Notes under the pieces: model-generated
What the model was told of the DNA's origin: nothing
Database searches by the model: none
What the model saw: only the letters and a program-made list of their open reading frames with translations
NCBI GenBank assembly: GCA_032717465.1
Contig: CM064713.1
Span: 4,592,001-4,656,000, forward strand
Length of the DNA stretch: 64,000 bases
Direction: 5' to 3'
Source: Coenobita brevimanus
Lineage: Eukaryota > Arthropoda > Malacostraca > Decapoda > Coenobitidae
Position numbers and translations under genes: made by a program
Part shown: positions 21,589 through 34,080 of the stretch, in pieces
Layout of the letters: each line of letters starts with the position of its first letter
How positions within the stretch are numbered: position 1 is the stretch's first letter

Positions 21589-22377
21589 CTAAAACCATGA
21601 CGGGGCGTAAAAGAGAGTGTTAAAGAGAGGTAATAACTACTAAAAGAGGAAAAAGAGGTGAGAAGACAGAGCAGGAGAAGAGAAGGAAAGGAAGGAAGGA
21701 AGGAAGGAAGGAAGGAAGGAAGGAAGGATGGATGGTTGGATGGATGGAAGGAAGGAAGGAAGGACGGGAAGGAAGGAAGGAAGGAAAGACACAAGAAGAT
21801 AATAAAGAAGGAAAACGAAGGAAGGGGGAAAAGGAGAATGAGAGGAAAGGAGAGCAGAGGGGGAAAAGGAAAAAAAGACGCAAAAGCAGAGAAAAAGAAG
21901 AGACAAAAGAAAGGGGAAAAGAGAAAAATGAAAAGAGAAAAAAGAAAAAAAAAGAGAAGGAAGGAAAGAAAAAAAGAAAATAAAGAGAAAGGAGAAAACG
22001 AACAGAACAGGAAAAAGTCTGACACAATGAGAGGCAAAAGAGGTAGTGATAACTGATAAAAGAAAATAGAGAGAAGAGAAAATCCTGGAGCAGAGAAAAA
22101 GAGAGAAGCGAAAAAGAAGAAAAAGAACAGAGAAAAAAGAGAAAAGAGAAAGATGAAAAGAATAAGAGAGAGTGTGCACCCGCCAGAGAGGCATGGGAGT
22201 GAGTGGCAAGAGATACCATACAGAAGAAAAGAGAAAATCCAGGAAAAGTGTGAGAGAGAAGGGTGAACATGGAGGGAGATAGAGGAAAGGGAGAAAAAGA
22301 ATGAGAAAAGAATGGAAAGGAAAGAGAGAAAGAAGAAAGAGATATGTGAAAAGAATGGAGAGAGAGAAAGGGGAATT

Positions 22378-22427
<50 letters not shown>

Positions 22428-25395
22428 AGAGAAAGTGAGAAACCATGAGGGGGCATAAAAGTGAGTGTAAAGAGAGGCAATAACCAGCAGGAGAGGAGGG
22501 GGAAGCTACACAATCCAACAGCTCGTAAGAGAAGTCAAGGAGCAGGGAAAGAGAGGGAAAGAGAGGAGGAAGGGAACGATAGCAAGGAAATGAATGGAAG
22601 TGAAAGGGGAGGGGGTGCAGGGAAATAGAGGAGGAAGGGAAAGAGAGCATGGAAATGAAAGGGAAGGAAAGGGAGCAGGGAAAGAGAGAAGGATGGGAGA
22701 GACAGCAAGGAAATGAATGGAAGTGGAAGGGAAGGGCAGCAGGGAAAGAGGGGAGGAAGGGAAAGAGAGCAAGGAAATGAATGGAAGTGAAAGGGGAGGG
22801 GAGCAGGGAAATAGTGGATGGGAAAGAAAGCAAGGAAATGAAAGAGAAGGGAATGGGAGCAGGAAATGAGAGGAGGAAGGGAAAGAAACAAGGAAATGAA
22901 CGGAATGGAAGGAAAGTGAAGGGAAGGAAAGGAAAGGAAAGGAAAGGAAAGGGAAGGGAAGGAAAGGGAAGGGAAGGGAAGGGAAGGGAAGTAGAGGATA
23001 AGAAAAGGAGAGGAATGAATCGAAGGAGAGAAGAATTGAGGATAGAAAAAGACTGGAGAAGAGAAGAGTGAAGAGAAAAGCAGAAGAGAGGAGGAGGAGA
23101 AGAAGGGAAATGAGAAGAAGAATGCAGAGGAAAGGGGAGGAGAAGAGGGAGACGAGGAGAAAAGAGGAAATCAATGAATGACAGGACAGAATAAGATGAG
23201 ACAGAACTGGATAGGAGAGGACACGAGAGAATATAAAACGGAGAGAGAGGAGAGGAGAGAAGAAGAGAGGAGAGGAGAGGAGAGGGGAGGGGAGAGAGGA
23301 GAGCGAGGAGAAGAGGAGCCAGAATAACCACTGTAAGAGGAGAGGATGCTCACAATCACACAACCCTTCAGTAATGTCAAGGAGGAGGGAGAGGAAAGGA
23401 TAGAGAAGAAAGGAGAGGAGAGGACAGAGAAGGAAGGAGGGGAGGAGAGAAGTAAGAAATGGACATGACAGATGACAGGAGAGGAATTGGATAGGATATG
23501 AGTGAATGAGACGGGAAAGGAAGCAGAGGAGAAAGGAGAGGAGAGAAAATGATAGGAGAAGAGAAGAGAGGAGAGGAGAGGAGGCAAAAACACAAGAGGA
23601 GAGGAAACGCACTCGCAGATCGAAAGAGATGTCAAGGAGGAGAGTGAGAAGGAGAGGAACAAATGAACAGAAGTGAAGAGAGGAGAGAAAGGAAACAAGA
23701 AGAGGATGAGAGGAGAGAAGGAGAGGAGAAAAGAAGAGACAGAAAGGAGGAAAGAAAGGAGAGAAAAGTGAATAAGAATGAACAAGTACGAGAGGAAACA
23801 GGAAATGAGAGGAAACGTAAGAAAAGGTAAGGTAAACGAAAGAAGTGGAGATAATGGAAGACAGTAAAAGAGAATCGACAGGAAGGGAAGGGAAAGTAAG
23901 GTGACAGAAGAGAAGATGGGAGAGAAGTGAAGATACGAGGAGAAGTAATAAAACTCTGTAAGAAGCGGTATTAGGAAAAGAGGAGGAGGAGGAGAAGAGA
24001 AGAGGAAAGCAAGTAAAAAGCACATGTAAGAGGCAGGAAGAGGTGAAGAGAAAATTTATGAAACAAGAAGAGGAGATAATTAAATGAGACACAATAAAAG
24101 ATGAGGAGAGGGAAGGAGAGGTGAGGAGAGACGGGAACAGAGGAGAAGAGAGGAGAGGAGAGGAGAGGGAGGAGAGGAGCGGGGAGGGAAGCTCATGACA
24201 ATCGAACAGCTCATAAGAAACGTTAAGTAGGACGATAGAGAGAAAATAGGAGGAAGGTGGAAGAAAGAGAAAAGAAAGACGAAGAGAGGACAAGAAGAGA
24301 GGCGATGGGAAGAAAAGATGAGAAGGGAAGAAGGGAGGAGAATGGAAGAAGGGAGGAGAAGGGAAGATGAGAGAAGAGAAGAGCAGAGGAGAAGGGAAGA
24401 AGGGAGAAGATGGGAAGTAGAGATGAGAAGGGAAGAGAAGAAGCGAAAAGGAGAGGAGAATAAGTGAATGAAAATAAGGAGAGGTAAGGAAAGACTAAAA
24501 AAAAAAAAAAAAAAGATAGGAAGGATGTGAAGGAGAGAAGAAATAAGAGGAGTGGAGAAGAAGACAGGGGAGGAGGAGCAAACAGGAGAGGAGTGGGAAG
24601 TATAAAACAGCAGAGGGGGGGGGGGGAGATGTCAAAGAAAAAAGTAAAGATGAGAGGTAAAGAGAAGAGAAGATTAGAGAGGAGACATGGAGAAGAGAAG
24701 AGAGGAGGAGGAGAGGATAGAGGAGGGGAAAAGGAGAAGGAAAGGAAAGGAAAGAAAATAGAAAGGAAGGGGGAGATGAAGATGGTGGCAATGGAAGAAG
24801 TCGTAAGAAAGACTAAGTAGGAGAGAAAAAGCGGGAGGAAACCAAGGGAAAGACAGAAGAATGGCAGGGGAAAGGAGAAGGAAAGAGAAGAGATGAGAAG
24901 AGCAGGGAGAGGAGAGGAGAAAAGAGATGAAAAATAAGAGGCGAGTAAAAAGGAAAGGAGAAAACAGAAGAGAAGGGAAGGGGAGGGAAGAGTAGAGAAG
25001 AAGGATGAAATTAAAGGCGAAGAAATGAGACGGTAAGAAAAGAGACAGACTAAGAGAATAAAAAAGAAAAAAAGATAAGAGAGGAGAGGAGAGGAAAAAA
25101 GAGAAGAGAGGAAAAAAGAGAAGAGAGTAAAGGATGAAGACACATCGTAACTGAAGAGCACATACGAGAGGTCAAGTAGAATAGAAGAGGAGAGGAGAGA
25201 GAGGAGGGAGAGGAGGAGCGGAAAGATAAAATATGGAAGAAGACAAAGGAAAGGGAAAGGTAGGAGTGAAGAGGAGAGATGAGAGAATAAAGAGAAGTGC
25301 TAAATAACATAAGGACACAATTCTATTAAAGGATGAGAAGGGAAATGAAAGGAGGGGACGTGAAAGGAAGGGAAATGGAGATGAAATGAGATACA
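19380..25395 (+). repeat. 6-kb polypurine tract with non-purine islands
   Basis: For about 6 kb the + strand is overwhelmingly G and A (GGAGAGGAGAGG, GAAGGGAAGAG). Embedded microsatellites include (GA)n at 20946-20978, 21556-21586 and 22381-22424, (TG)n at 21122-21183, (TC)n at 21308-21334 and (GGAA)n at 21690-21790. Islands of mixed sequence recur at about 21590, 22015, 22440-22520, 23320-23380, 23605-23645, 24185-24240, 24780-24815 and 25135-25185. The Ser/Leu/Phe/Pro frames of up to 595 codons on the minus strand are composition artefacts. Confidence 0.95.
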
Positions 25396-25427
25396 ATGGA
25401 GACGCAGCTACATAGAATTGCTATTAT

Positions 25428-25431
<4 letters not shown>

Positions 25432-25464
<33 letters not shown>
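25432..25464 (+). repeat. (GA)n microsatellite
   Basis: Perfect run of about 16 units at the end of the purine tract. Confidence 0.96.
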
Positions 25465-25467
<3 letters not shown>

Positions 25468-26045
25468 CTTAACCTAACTGTTCACTCAACCTAACTACAT
25501 CAATACAAACAAAGGAGGAAATTCTATCAAACTACTAGGAACTGAACACAGCGAAATTAAACCCATTCACTTTGACATTATTTTTTCTGCCTCTGATCAT
25601 AGATTTAAGAGCCCGTTTCCTGAGGCCCGGCAGTCCTCTACGTTCTACACCCCCATTTTTTTTTTTAATGCAAGGAAGAAGGAACCAAAGGCCAGAATCC
25701 CCCAAAACTGTTCCCTCTAAGAAAAATAACAAAGTGCCAAATTCATCCCCCGTCTGTACTGAGAAGCATATCGTAAAATTTCTCCATTAAGCTCATCACA
25801 ACCTTACATCTCTCCATAAAACATAGAGAAATAAATAAAAAAAATAACTAAACAGGTCTATTATTCTGACGCCAATATGTCCTAATGGAAATTTCAATAA
25901 TGTTTTTTAAAGCAGAATCTATAATTTTGAAATCAGTGTGTGTTGAAAGGAAAAAACTTTCACATTTTAAAATCAGTGGTGGTTATAACTCAAATTAAAA
26001 ACAGTACTGTGTGTAACGAAGTCAGTGCCTGAAATAAATGCTCGC
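25465..26045. other. Unique AT-rich sequence
   Basis: No repeat, RNA or gene recognised; open frames are below 75 codons. Confidence 0.5.
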
Positions 26046-26056
26046 TCACATACACA

Positions 26057-26109
<53 letters not shown>

Positions 26110-26184
26110 GCACCCCCCCCACACACACACATGCAACCCCCTCAATCACACACACACACACACACACACATGCAACCCCCTCAA

Positions 26185-26221
<37 letters not shown>

Positions 26222-26233
26222 CAACCCCCTCAA

Positions 26234-26292
<59 letters not shown>
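26046..26292 (+). repeat. (CA)n blocks separated by ATGCAACCCCCTCAAT
   Basis: Four (CA)n blocks are separated by three copies of the same 16-bp interruption (about 26130, 26169 and 26219). The blocks differ in length but the interruption is invariant. Confidence 0.95.
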
Positions 26293-26296
<4 letters not shown>

Positions 26297-26500
26297 CACC
26301 GAGTCCCTAATTAGAGCCGTAGCCAACCCTCCCCTGCCAGTGTATTGTGCTATTGTTGCGAACTTTAAGCGACCACAGGAGGGAAGGCCGAAAAAAAAAT
26401 TAGGGGAAAAAAAAATAGACAGACCATTGCGCGTGTTCACTTAATTCCGCGGTTCGCCGACTTAGTGGAAAGAGAGGGTAAAAAAAATATATAACAGGGC

Positions 26501-27410
26501 TGAACTGGACAGGTTTTGTGTTACTGCTGGATAATTGGCCTTCTGTTTACTCCCAGGCCTCCTCACTGTTGTTTCCGATAGCGCGATTTCGGTTAACGCG
26601 CGGGATAGGTCTTAGTGTATTTTCGCTTTCGATTTAGCGCAGCCTAGTTTGGTTTTATTATTCATTACACGTGCTGAATTGGACAGGCTTTGTGTTAATG
26701 CTGGATAACTGAGTCTGCTTTTTCCCCGGCCCTGTCACTGCTGTTTCCCAGTAACATGGTTTTCAGTTAACACGGATCTGTTTTGGTGTGTTTTCACTTT
26801 TGGTTTGACACAGCCTAGTTTAGATTTATTATTTATTACATGTGCTGAATTGGGCAGGCTTTGTGTTGCTTCTGGATAACTGGCTCTTTTATTTCCAGGC
26901 CTCGGAATTGTTTTCCCAATGGTGTGATTTTCAGCTGACATGGATCTGTTTTTGTGTACAGTATGTTGATTCAGCAACTTTCAATATATCCTACTTCAGC
27001 TTTCCTGTTTATTTTATGGAATGAACTGGACAGATTTTGTGCTACTGTTGGATAACTGAATCTATGTTTACTTCAAGGCCTATTTGTTGTTGTTCCCCAA
27101 TAATGCAATCTTAGTTAACGTTGATCTATTTTAGCAGTGACTTTAGATTTAATACAGCCTGGTTCAGTTCTCTCGTTGTACGTGTTCAGGTAGACATAAT
27201 TTGGGCAACTACTGGATAACTGAGTCTCTGTCTACTTCCAGGCCTCTTCGTTGCTGTTTCTAAAAATGCGTGATTTCTGTTAGTGTGGTTTTGTTTAGTG
27301 ACATTCAACTTAAGGTAATATATCTGGTATTTATTTTACGGGATCATCTGGATAGGATTTGTGTTACTGTTGGATAACTGAGCCTGTGTCTACCTGCAGG
27401 CCACCACTGT
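26501..27410 (+). repeat. Tandem repeat of about 170 bp, six diverged copies
   Basis: Copies begin near 26501, 26675, 26846, 27022, 27184 and 27342 (periods of about 174, 171, 176, 162 and 158 bp). Each carries a TGAAYTGGACAGG-like start, TGTGTTACTGCTGGATAACTG, a CCAGGCCTC block and, in most, a CAGCCTAGTT segment. Divergence between copies is substantial, so this is an old, non-homogenised array. No transposon terminus or open frame accompanies it. Confidence 0.88.
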
Positions 27411-28488
27411 GGAAGGATCACACAATTAACATAGTATCCATTTAACGAAAGACTTCTTCATTGAATTCTGACATAATACTGCCTTGTTCAAATATGTTAT
27501 CCATGTCCTTCACGCGGTGGCACCAATAAAATCAGTACACTCCACTGCCTGGTTGTACAAATGACCCTCACTTACTTCCCTATTCCCCAAAAAGAGGATG
27601 GTGGAACTGCAAATGGGCTACTTAAGCCTGTAGCTGACTGGGTACTCATTCAGATGAGTCTCAGATTGCTGCTGCTACTACTACTACCACCCTATTCCCC
27701 AAAAGAAGTAAGGGGGATTGTGGAAGAAAGGGCAACTTTGACCCGCAATCCAATGGGTTCACATTCAGATGAGCGAGCCTTCAGTTGCAACTACTACAAC
27801 AACCAGACATCTCCCGTAAACCAAAAGAGAGTCGGCTGTGAGTAGCAAGAATAAAATTAAAAAATAAAGGGAACAAATAAGTAACTGCAGAGAAGCGGCA
27901 AAAAATAATATATGCTGTTTAGAGAGAACAACTGTGGCAAACAATGAAATCAGGCAGGACAAAAGGTATCATGGAGTCAGTTAAGGCTTGCAATGGGATC
28001 AGAACGAGTAGCTGGGGCCATGATCATATAATTTTCCTCGCACAAGCTGCACATAATATAGAATAAGAAGAATACAATACAAAAAGAACTGCGGTCCTCT
28101 TCATGCCCTATACAACTGTCAAAGTGTAGCAATAATAGAGTGAAAATCCATAAAGAACAGCTTCTAACCCTTCACAAGTTAGGTTTCCCATAAGCTGTGG
28201 TGAAACTGAGGAGAGTAGGAATGATATATGAAAAGACACTGAGGACTATTTATAACCTTACAATATAGGAACTTTAATAAGCTGAATATACCGGTATTAT
28301 TTTTACAGAAGCAAAAATAAAAATTAAATGAAATAAGGCATCACAGGAGTAAGGTTGTCAAAACTGATATCGGTTTGAAAAGAAAATAATAATAATAAAA
28401 AGAGTAAAACCAGGACGGACAATAAGGGTAATGGAGCCAGTAAAGGTTTGTGTTTGGACATGGCCGGAGGGCGTACCAGGGAAAGTAT
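27411..28488. other. Unique sequence with diverged internal duplications
   Basis: Two diverged pairs are visible. CCCTATTCCCCAAA plus CATTCAGATGAG recur about 112 bp apart at 27578 and 27690. A GGACAA...GGTA...TGGAG.CAGT.AAGG segment at about 27956 recurs at about 28413. No gene or element class can be assigned. Confidence 0.5.
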
Positions 28489-28489
28489 T

Positions 28490-28539
<50 letters not shown>

Positions 28540-28696
28540 TGGTATACAGATCAAAAATGCTCAAGCCATCATTTCGTTCCAAGCACTGTTTTACGTGGTG
28601 TGAATTTTATATCCTGGCCATCATCCCCCCCCCCCTCCTCTCTCTCTCTCTCTATTCTCTGCGCAGTGAAAATAATCAACACCCGTCTCTCCTCCC

Positions 28697-28732
<36 letters not shown>
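28489..28732 (+). repeat. (AC)n and (TC)n microsatellites
   Basis: (AC)n at 28490-28535, C-run plus (TC)n at 28627-28653 and (TC)n at 28698-28731. Confidence 0.93.
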
Positions 28733-28850
28733 TCAGAGCCCGTCTTTTGTGAGTGACGTGTAATTCGCAAAATACAAATGACTCGCCTCTCAAACCCCAT
28801 GAATAATATTGGTAAATATTTGTTACACACACGCGAGAGCTGCACTGTTT
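28733..28850 (+). repeat. Direct repeat with 29265-29335, copy 1
   Basis: A segment with GACGTGTAATTCGCA, AAACAAATGA-like and CTCAAACCYYATGA words matches 29265-29335, about 530 bp downstream. Both copies are next to (AC)n or (GA)n runs. Confidence 0.7.
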
Positions 28851-29206
28851 AGAGAGAGAAACCTGAACGTGTGAGAGAGGGGAGGGAGAGAGTGGGGTGA
28901 GGGGAGAAAGGGAGAGAGGGAGAAAAAGAGAGATGAAAAGAGAACTGAATCGGAGAGAAAGGAATAAAGAATACAATAAAAGAAAGAAATGAAGAGACAA
29001 AGAGATGGAAAAGGAGAGCAGAATACAAAAAAAGAGAGTGAGAGTTAAGGAAAGAGCAAACGGATAAGAGAAAAACTAAAAAAAAAAAAAGAGAGAGAGA
29101 GGAGAGCAGGCCAGAGCAGAAAAGAGAAGAAAGTAGAGAAAAAAGATGGCAAAAAAAAAAGAACAGAAAAAAACAAGAGGCCACACAGACACTAACATAC
29201 AGATTT

Positions 29207-29208
<2 letters not shown>
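28851..29208 (+). repeat. Polypurine tract
   Basis: GAGAGGG and AAGAGA-rich sequence; open frames on the minus strand are Ser/Leu/Phe artefacts. Confidence 0.85.
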
Positions 29209-29265
<57 letters not shown>

Positions 29266-29338
29266 TAGAACTGGACTTTGTGCCTGACGTGAAATTCGCA
29301 CAAAACAAATGAGTCTGCCCTCAAACCTATGACTGATT

Positions 29339-29433
<95 letters not shown>
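29209..29433 (+). repeat. (AC)n, second direct repeat copy, (GT)n and (GA)n
   Basis: (AC)n at 29209-29264, the repeat copy at 29265-29335 (GACGTGAAATTCGCACAAAAC), (GT)n at 29340-29379 running directly into (GA)n at 29379-29433. Confidence 0.92.
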
Positions 29434-29434
<1 letters not shown>

Positions 29435-29486
29435 ACTGCAGATTCAATATTCCGTGTTGGCACTAATTGGCCTGGATATTTAAGCC

Positions 29487-29613
<127 letters not shown>

Positions 29614-29654
29614 AGACCGAAGATCTAATAATGCAAGAGATCCAGGATGGTATT

Positions 29655-29820
29655 CTCCGTAATACCTCTTCCTTAGCGATTTATTTTTGGATATGGCTGA
29701 TTAATATCCCTTTGTATGTTATTTATCCAGAGCATGGAGATATTAGGATTTATATGGCATAGAATAGGACAGTATGGTGTAATAAGCAAAACAAATCGCT
29801 CAATAAAAGGTGTTAGGGAG
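29655..29820. mobile_element. MITE-like element with long inverted ends, copy 1
   Basis: The left end reads CTCCGTAATACCTCTTCCTT and the inverted right end CTCCCTAACACCTTTTATTG; both continue with AGCGATTTRTTTT. The roughly 166-bp element has the same ends as 60750-60911. No coding capacity. Target-site duplications are not clear, so the superfamily is not assigned. Confidence 0.7.
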
Positions 29821-30084
29821 TTCCTTTACCTAATGAGAAAACGGGCCTCAGAATTTATGCCCAGTTCCATCCAATGAAAATCTGGTAGGGGGTTGGGGGT
29901 GGGGGAAGGGTTGGGGTTAGGGTTGGGGGTGCGGGTGATATTGTTGACTTTTTTGTTACTGAATCATCGCAGTTCGAATTTATGCCCGTGTTCACCCAGC
30001 AGCAAAATTACGGACCTGGATATAACAATGACTACTGCAGGTTTTGTTCAAGGGGATGATTGAGACTTAAAAAACACTGACAGC
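29821..30084. other. Unique sequence with a G-rich run
   Basis: Includes the G-run cluster at 29887-29935 (five or more runs of three to five G on the + strand, with GGGTTGGGGTTAGGG inside). Otherwise unrecognised. Confidence 0.6.
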
Positions 30085-30460
30085 TGCATACGTTCTGAGA
30101 AGGGGAGGGAGCGGGGGTAAAGAACGGAGAAATACAGAACGGCAGAAGGAAGTGAAACAGATTTAACGTTGTAATTTTTTCACTGTAAACTCGCAGTGAT
30201 AATGAGAAGCTTACGCTCAGAGTCTGTGCATTGTTTACGTTCTGAGGGAGACGGGATGGGGGAAGAACGAAGCAATGCTGAACGGCAGAAGGAAGTGAGA
30301 TGGATTTTACGTTCTAATTCTTTCCCTGTTACCTTGCTGTCAAAAATAGGTGCTTACGTTCACTGCCTACGTTCCCTGTGGACAGGAGGATGGAAGAATA
30401 ACAAACGGCAGAAGGAAGCGTGACAAAATTTTACGTTCTAATTCCTTCGTTGTAAACCCG
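30085..30460 (+). repeat. Three tandem copies of a 123-143-bp unit
   Basis: The landmark ACGGCAGAAGGAAG occurs at about 30139, 30282 and 30405. Each copy also has a TACGTTC...GGAGG-like start and a TTTACGTTCTAATTC-like tail. The third copy is shortened. Confidence 0.85.
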
Positions 30461-30654
30461 GGACCCTGAGTAAGATTAGTGGTATTATCGGTGCAGTATA
30501 AGTTTACGGTCGTGGCTGTATTTCGGGAGCCTCCAAGGTAAACCAAATTCGCGTAGTATCAAGTCACATAAAACCAAAACCACATTTCTGACAATTTTAA
30601 CTTGCTTTTCCAGTTGTTTCGCTCTCGTTAACCTCCTTCAGTTCAGGGCCATCT
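30461..30654. other. Unique sequence
   Basis: Nothing recognised. Confidence 0.4.
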
Positions 30655-30935
30655 TTCCTCCTCTACTTTTGCGATTTCCTCTTCTATTGTTTCTATTTCC
30701 TCCTCTATCTTCGTTATTTCCTCTATCTTTGCTATTTCCTCCTCTATTTTTGTTATTCCATTCTCTGTTTTTGCTATTTCCTTCTATATCTTCGTTATTT
30801 CCTCCTCTATATTCGCTATTTCCTCCTCTATATTCGTTATTTCCTCTTCTATTTTTCCTATTTCCTCCTTTCCCTTCGCTATTTCCTCTATCTTTGCCAT
30901 TTCCTCTCCTGTTTTTGCTATTTTCTCCTCTTATT
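30655..30935 (+). repeat. TATTTCCTCCTCTAT pyrimidine minisatellite
   Basis: About ten imperfect units of 21-27 bp built from YGYTATTTCCTCCTCTATNTT, which produces a repetitive Phe/Leu/Pro/Ser frame (30669-31169) that I reject as a gene. Confidence 0.9.
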
Positions 30936-32161
<1,226 letters not shown>

Positions 32162-32435
32162 TACACACAAACAGACCTGCTCATAATACGCCTTCACACT
32201 CGCTAAACAAACCGGCCAACACAAATATAAACAAACACAGGCTGCCACCCCAGCTTTCCGCGATATTAGTCCGACTCGCCCTGCTGGAGAATTAACGAAA
32301 AATGTGTTGATGGAAGCGTCAGGTTGGTCCGGTGTTGTTAGGTTTGATGACACGCAAGTTGAGGGATACTGTTGTCTGCCTTTCTTCGTGTGAAAATATC
32401 TCCCCAGTTAGATAATCCGTCCTCCAGTGTGAACG

Positions 32436-32439
<4 letters not shown>

Positions 32440-32496
<57 letters not shown>

Positions 32497-32555
32497 GTTT
32501 TCTTTGTGTGAAGGTATCCCCTCGCCTAAGCAAACCATCCTCTAATATAATGGCC

Positions 32556-32609
<54 letters not shown>
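32440..32609 (+). repeat. Duplicated satellite tail plus (AC)n
   Basis: (AC)n at about 32440-32493 and 32557-32609, each preceded by a CTTYGTGTGAARRTATC...CCRTCCTC segment that is itself the tail of the 215-bp unit. The tail and its (AC)n run were duplicated together. Confidence 0.8.
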
Positions 32610-32610
<1 letters not shown>

Positions 32611-32659
32611 CCTTCAAATTAAACCAATTCACCGAGTATCGAGTCATATGATTTATGTG

Positions 32660-32760
32660 TTTCTAACAATCATCACTATCATCACCATCTTCGTTATCAT
32701 AATCATCACCATTATTATAAACATTATTCTCATCATCACCACCGTTTCTCACACTCTGAT
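32660..32760 (+). repeat. (ATC)n-rich repeat
   Basis: Imperfect ATC and CATCAC trinucleotides. Confidence 0.8.
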
Positions 32761-32829
32761 CACTCCTGGGTACGAAGATGGCCATAATGAAAATGTACCC
32801 ACGTAACAATATTCTATTCACATGCACCC

Positions 32830-33080
32830 CTCGCTCTCTCTCTCTCTCTCTCTCTCTAACACTCTTCTTCCTCTTCCTTCTCTCTGACCATTAAATTCCT
32901 TCATTTATTCTCTTTACTCCTCTTTCATCACTCTCTTTTCCATCCTCCTCTCCCTCTTTTCTCATCAACATACTGCTCCACTCTCTTTCCATACACCTCT
33001 TCATTCTCTTTTCCATCCTCCTCTTCCTTTTCTCCCGTCAATATACAGTACTGCTCCACTCTCTCCCTCCACACCCCAAA
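32830..33080 (+). repeat. (CT)n and a 74-bp pyrimidine tandem repeat
   Basis: (CT)n at 32836-32858. A unit with CTCTTTTCCATCCTCCTCT and ACTGCTCCACTCTCT then occurs twice (about 32933 and 33007). Confidence 0.85.
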
Positions 33081-34080
33081 AAGTCTGCCTCTCCCAACAC
33101 TACCCTCAACCTTACTTTCATACACTCCATCTAATAAACTTCTTTTCCAGAATGAGAGACAACAAGTGAACAAATGACAACCAGCCACTCGAGCTTTTGC
33201 AATACTAATTAGGTTCAGCTTGCGCCTTAACGTAAATGAAATAATGTTGACAAAAGAGGAAAGCTGCTTCGCTAAGTTGAACAATACGCAAGTCGATGAA
33301 TACTGTTACCTGCCTACCTCTGTGCATGTCAGTCCTTCTTTGAATGTGAGAAAATACAAACAAACATAGGACCATATAAAAACAAACACAGCCAGACACC
33401 TGAGCTACTGCATTACTATTCGGCTCATATCGTGCTATAACATTAATGAAAACCCGTGTTGACAAAAGCTTAAAGTTGTTTCATTGTTGCGTCCAATGAT
33501 ACACAAGTTTAGGAATACCGGTGTCTGCCTACCTTTATGAAAGTCAATCCCTCTCCAAACTTGAGCGAATGCAAACAAGAGACCCGGAAACACAAATAAT
33601 AACAAACACAGCCAGCCACCCAACCTTTACGTGATATTAGCTCGACTTGCGCTATAACGTTAATGAAATCCATGTTGACGGAAGTTTAAAGTTATGCTGT
33701 TCCGAGATGCACAAGTGGGCAATACTGCTGTCTGTCTTCCTCTGTGTGTATCAATCTCTCTCCAAACATGAGTGAATACAAACAGACACGACCCGGAAAC
33801 ACAAATAAGAACGTGATAATAACATGGCTCGCATTAAAGCCTGTGTTGACGAATGTTTGAAGTTTCGCTGCCCACTTATGCACAATACCGTATATCCGTC
33901 TTCCTTTGTGCATATCAATTCCTCCTCGAACATGGCCAAGTAAACACGAGACCCAGAAATACAAATAAAAACAAAACGCAGCCAGTCACCCGGGCTTTCT
34001 GCGATATTAGTCCGCCTCGACCGTGCACTATAATGTGAGTTTTTGTTGACACTCACAAAGGAGGTCAAAGTTGGGGCCAA

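Larger units (their letters stand above)
32200..34080 (+). repeat. Satellite of about 215 bp, five diverged copies, interrupted
   Basis: The landmark CACAGCCAGCCACC or a variant occurs at about 32236, 33175, 33385, 33607 and 33970. Each is followed by GCGATATTAG-like, GCTATAACGTTAATGAAA-like and TGTTGACGAAAG-like blocks and then a TACTG.TGTCTGCCT block. Local periods are about 210-222 bp. The array is interrupted at about 32430-33150 by microsatellites and a pyrimidine minisatellite, and one unit near 33800 is truncated. Confidence 0.85.

Noticed and set aside
21640..24293. Minus-strand open frames of 563 and 595 codons
   Set aside because: They lie wholly in the polypurine tract; the proteins are Ser/Leu/Phe/Pro strings from GAA/GGA repeats, all three frames are open for long distances, and no start context or domain is present.
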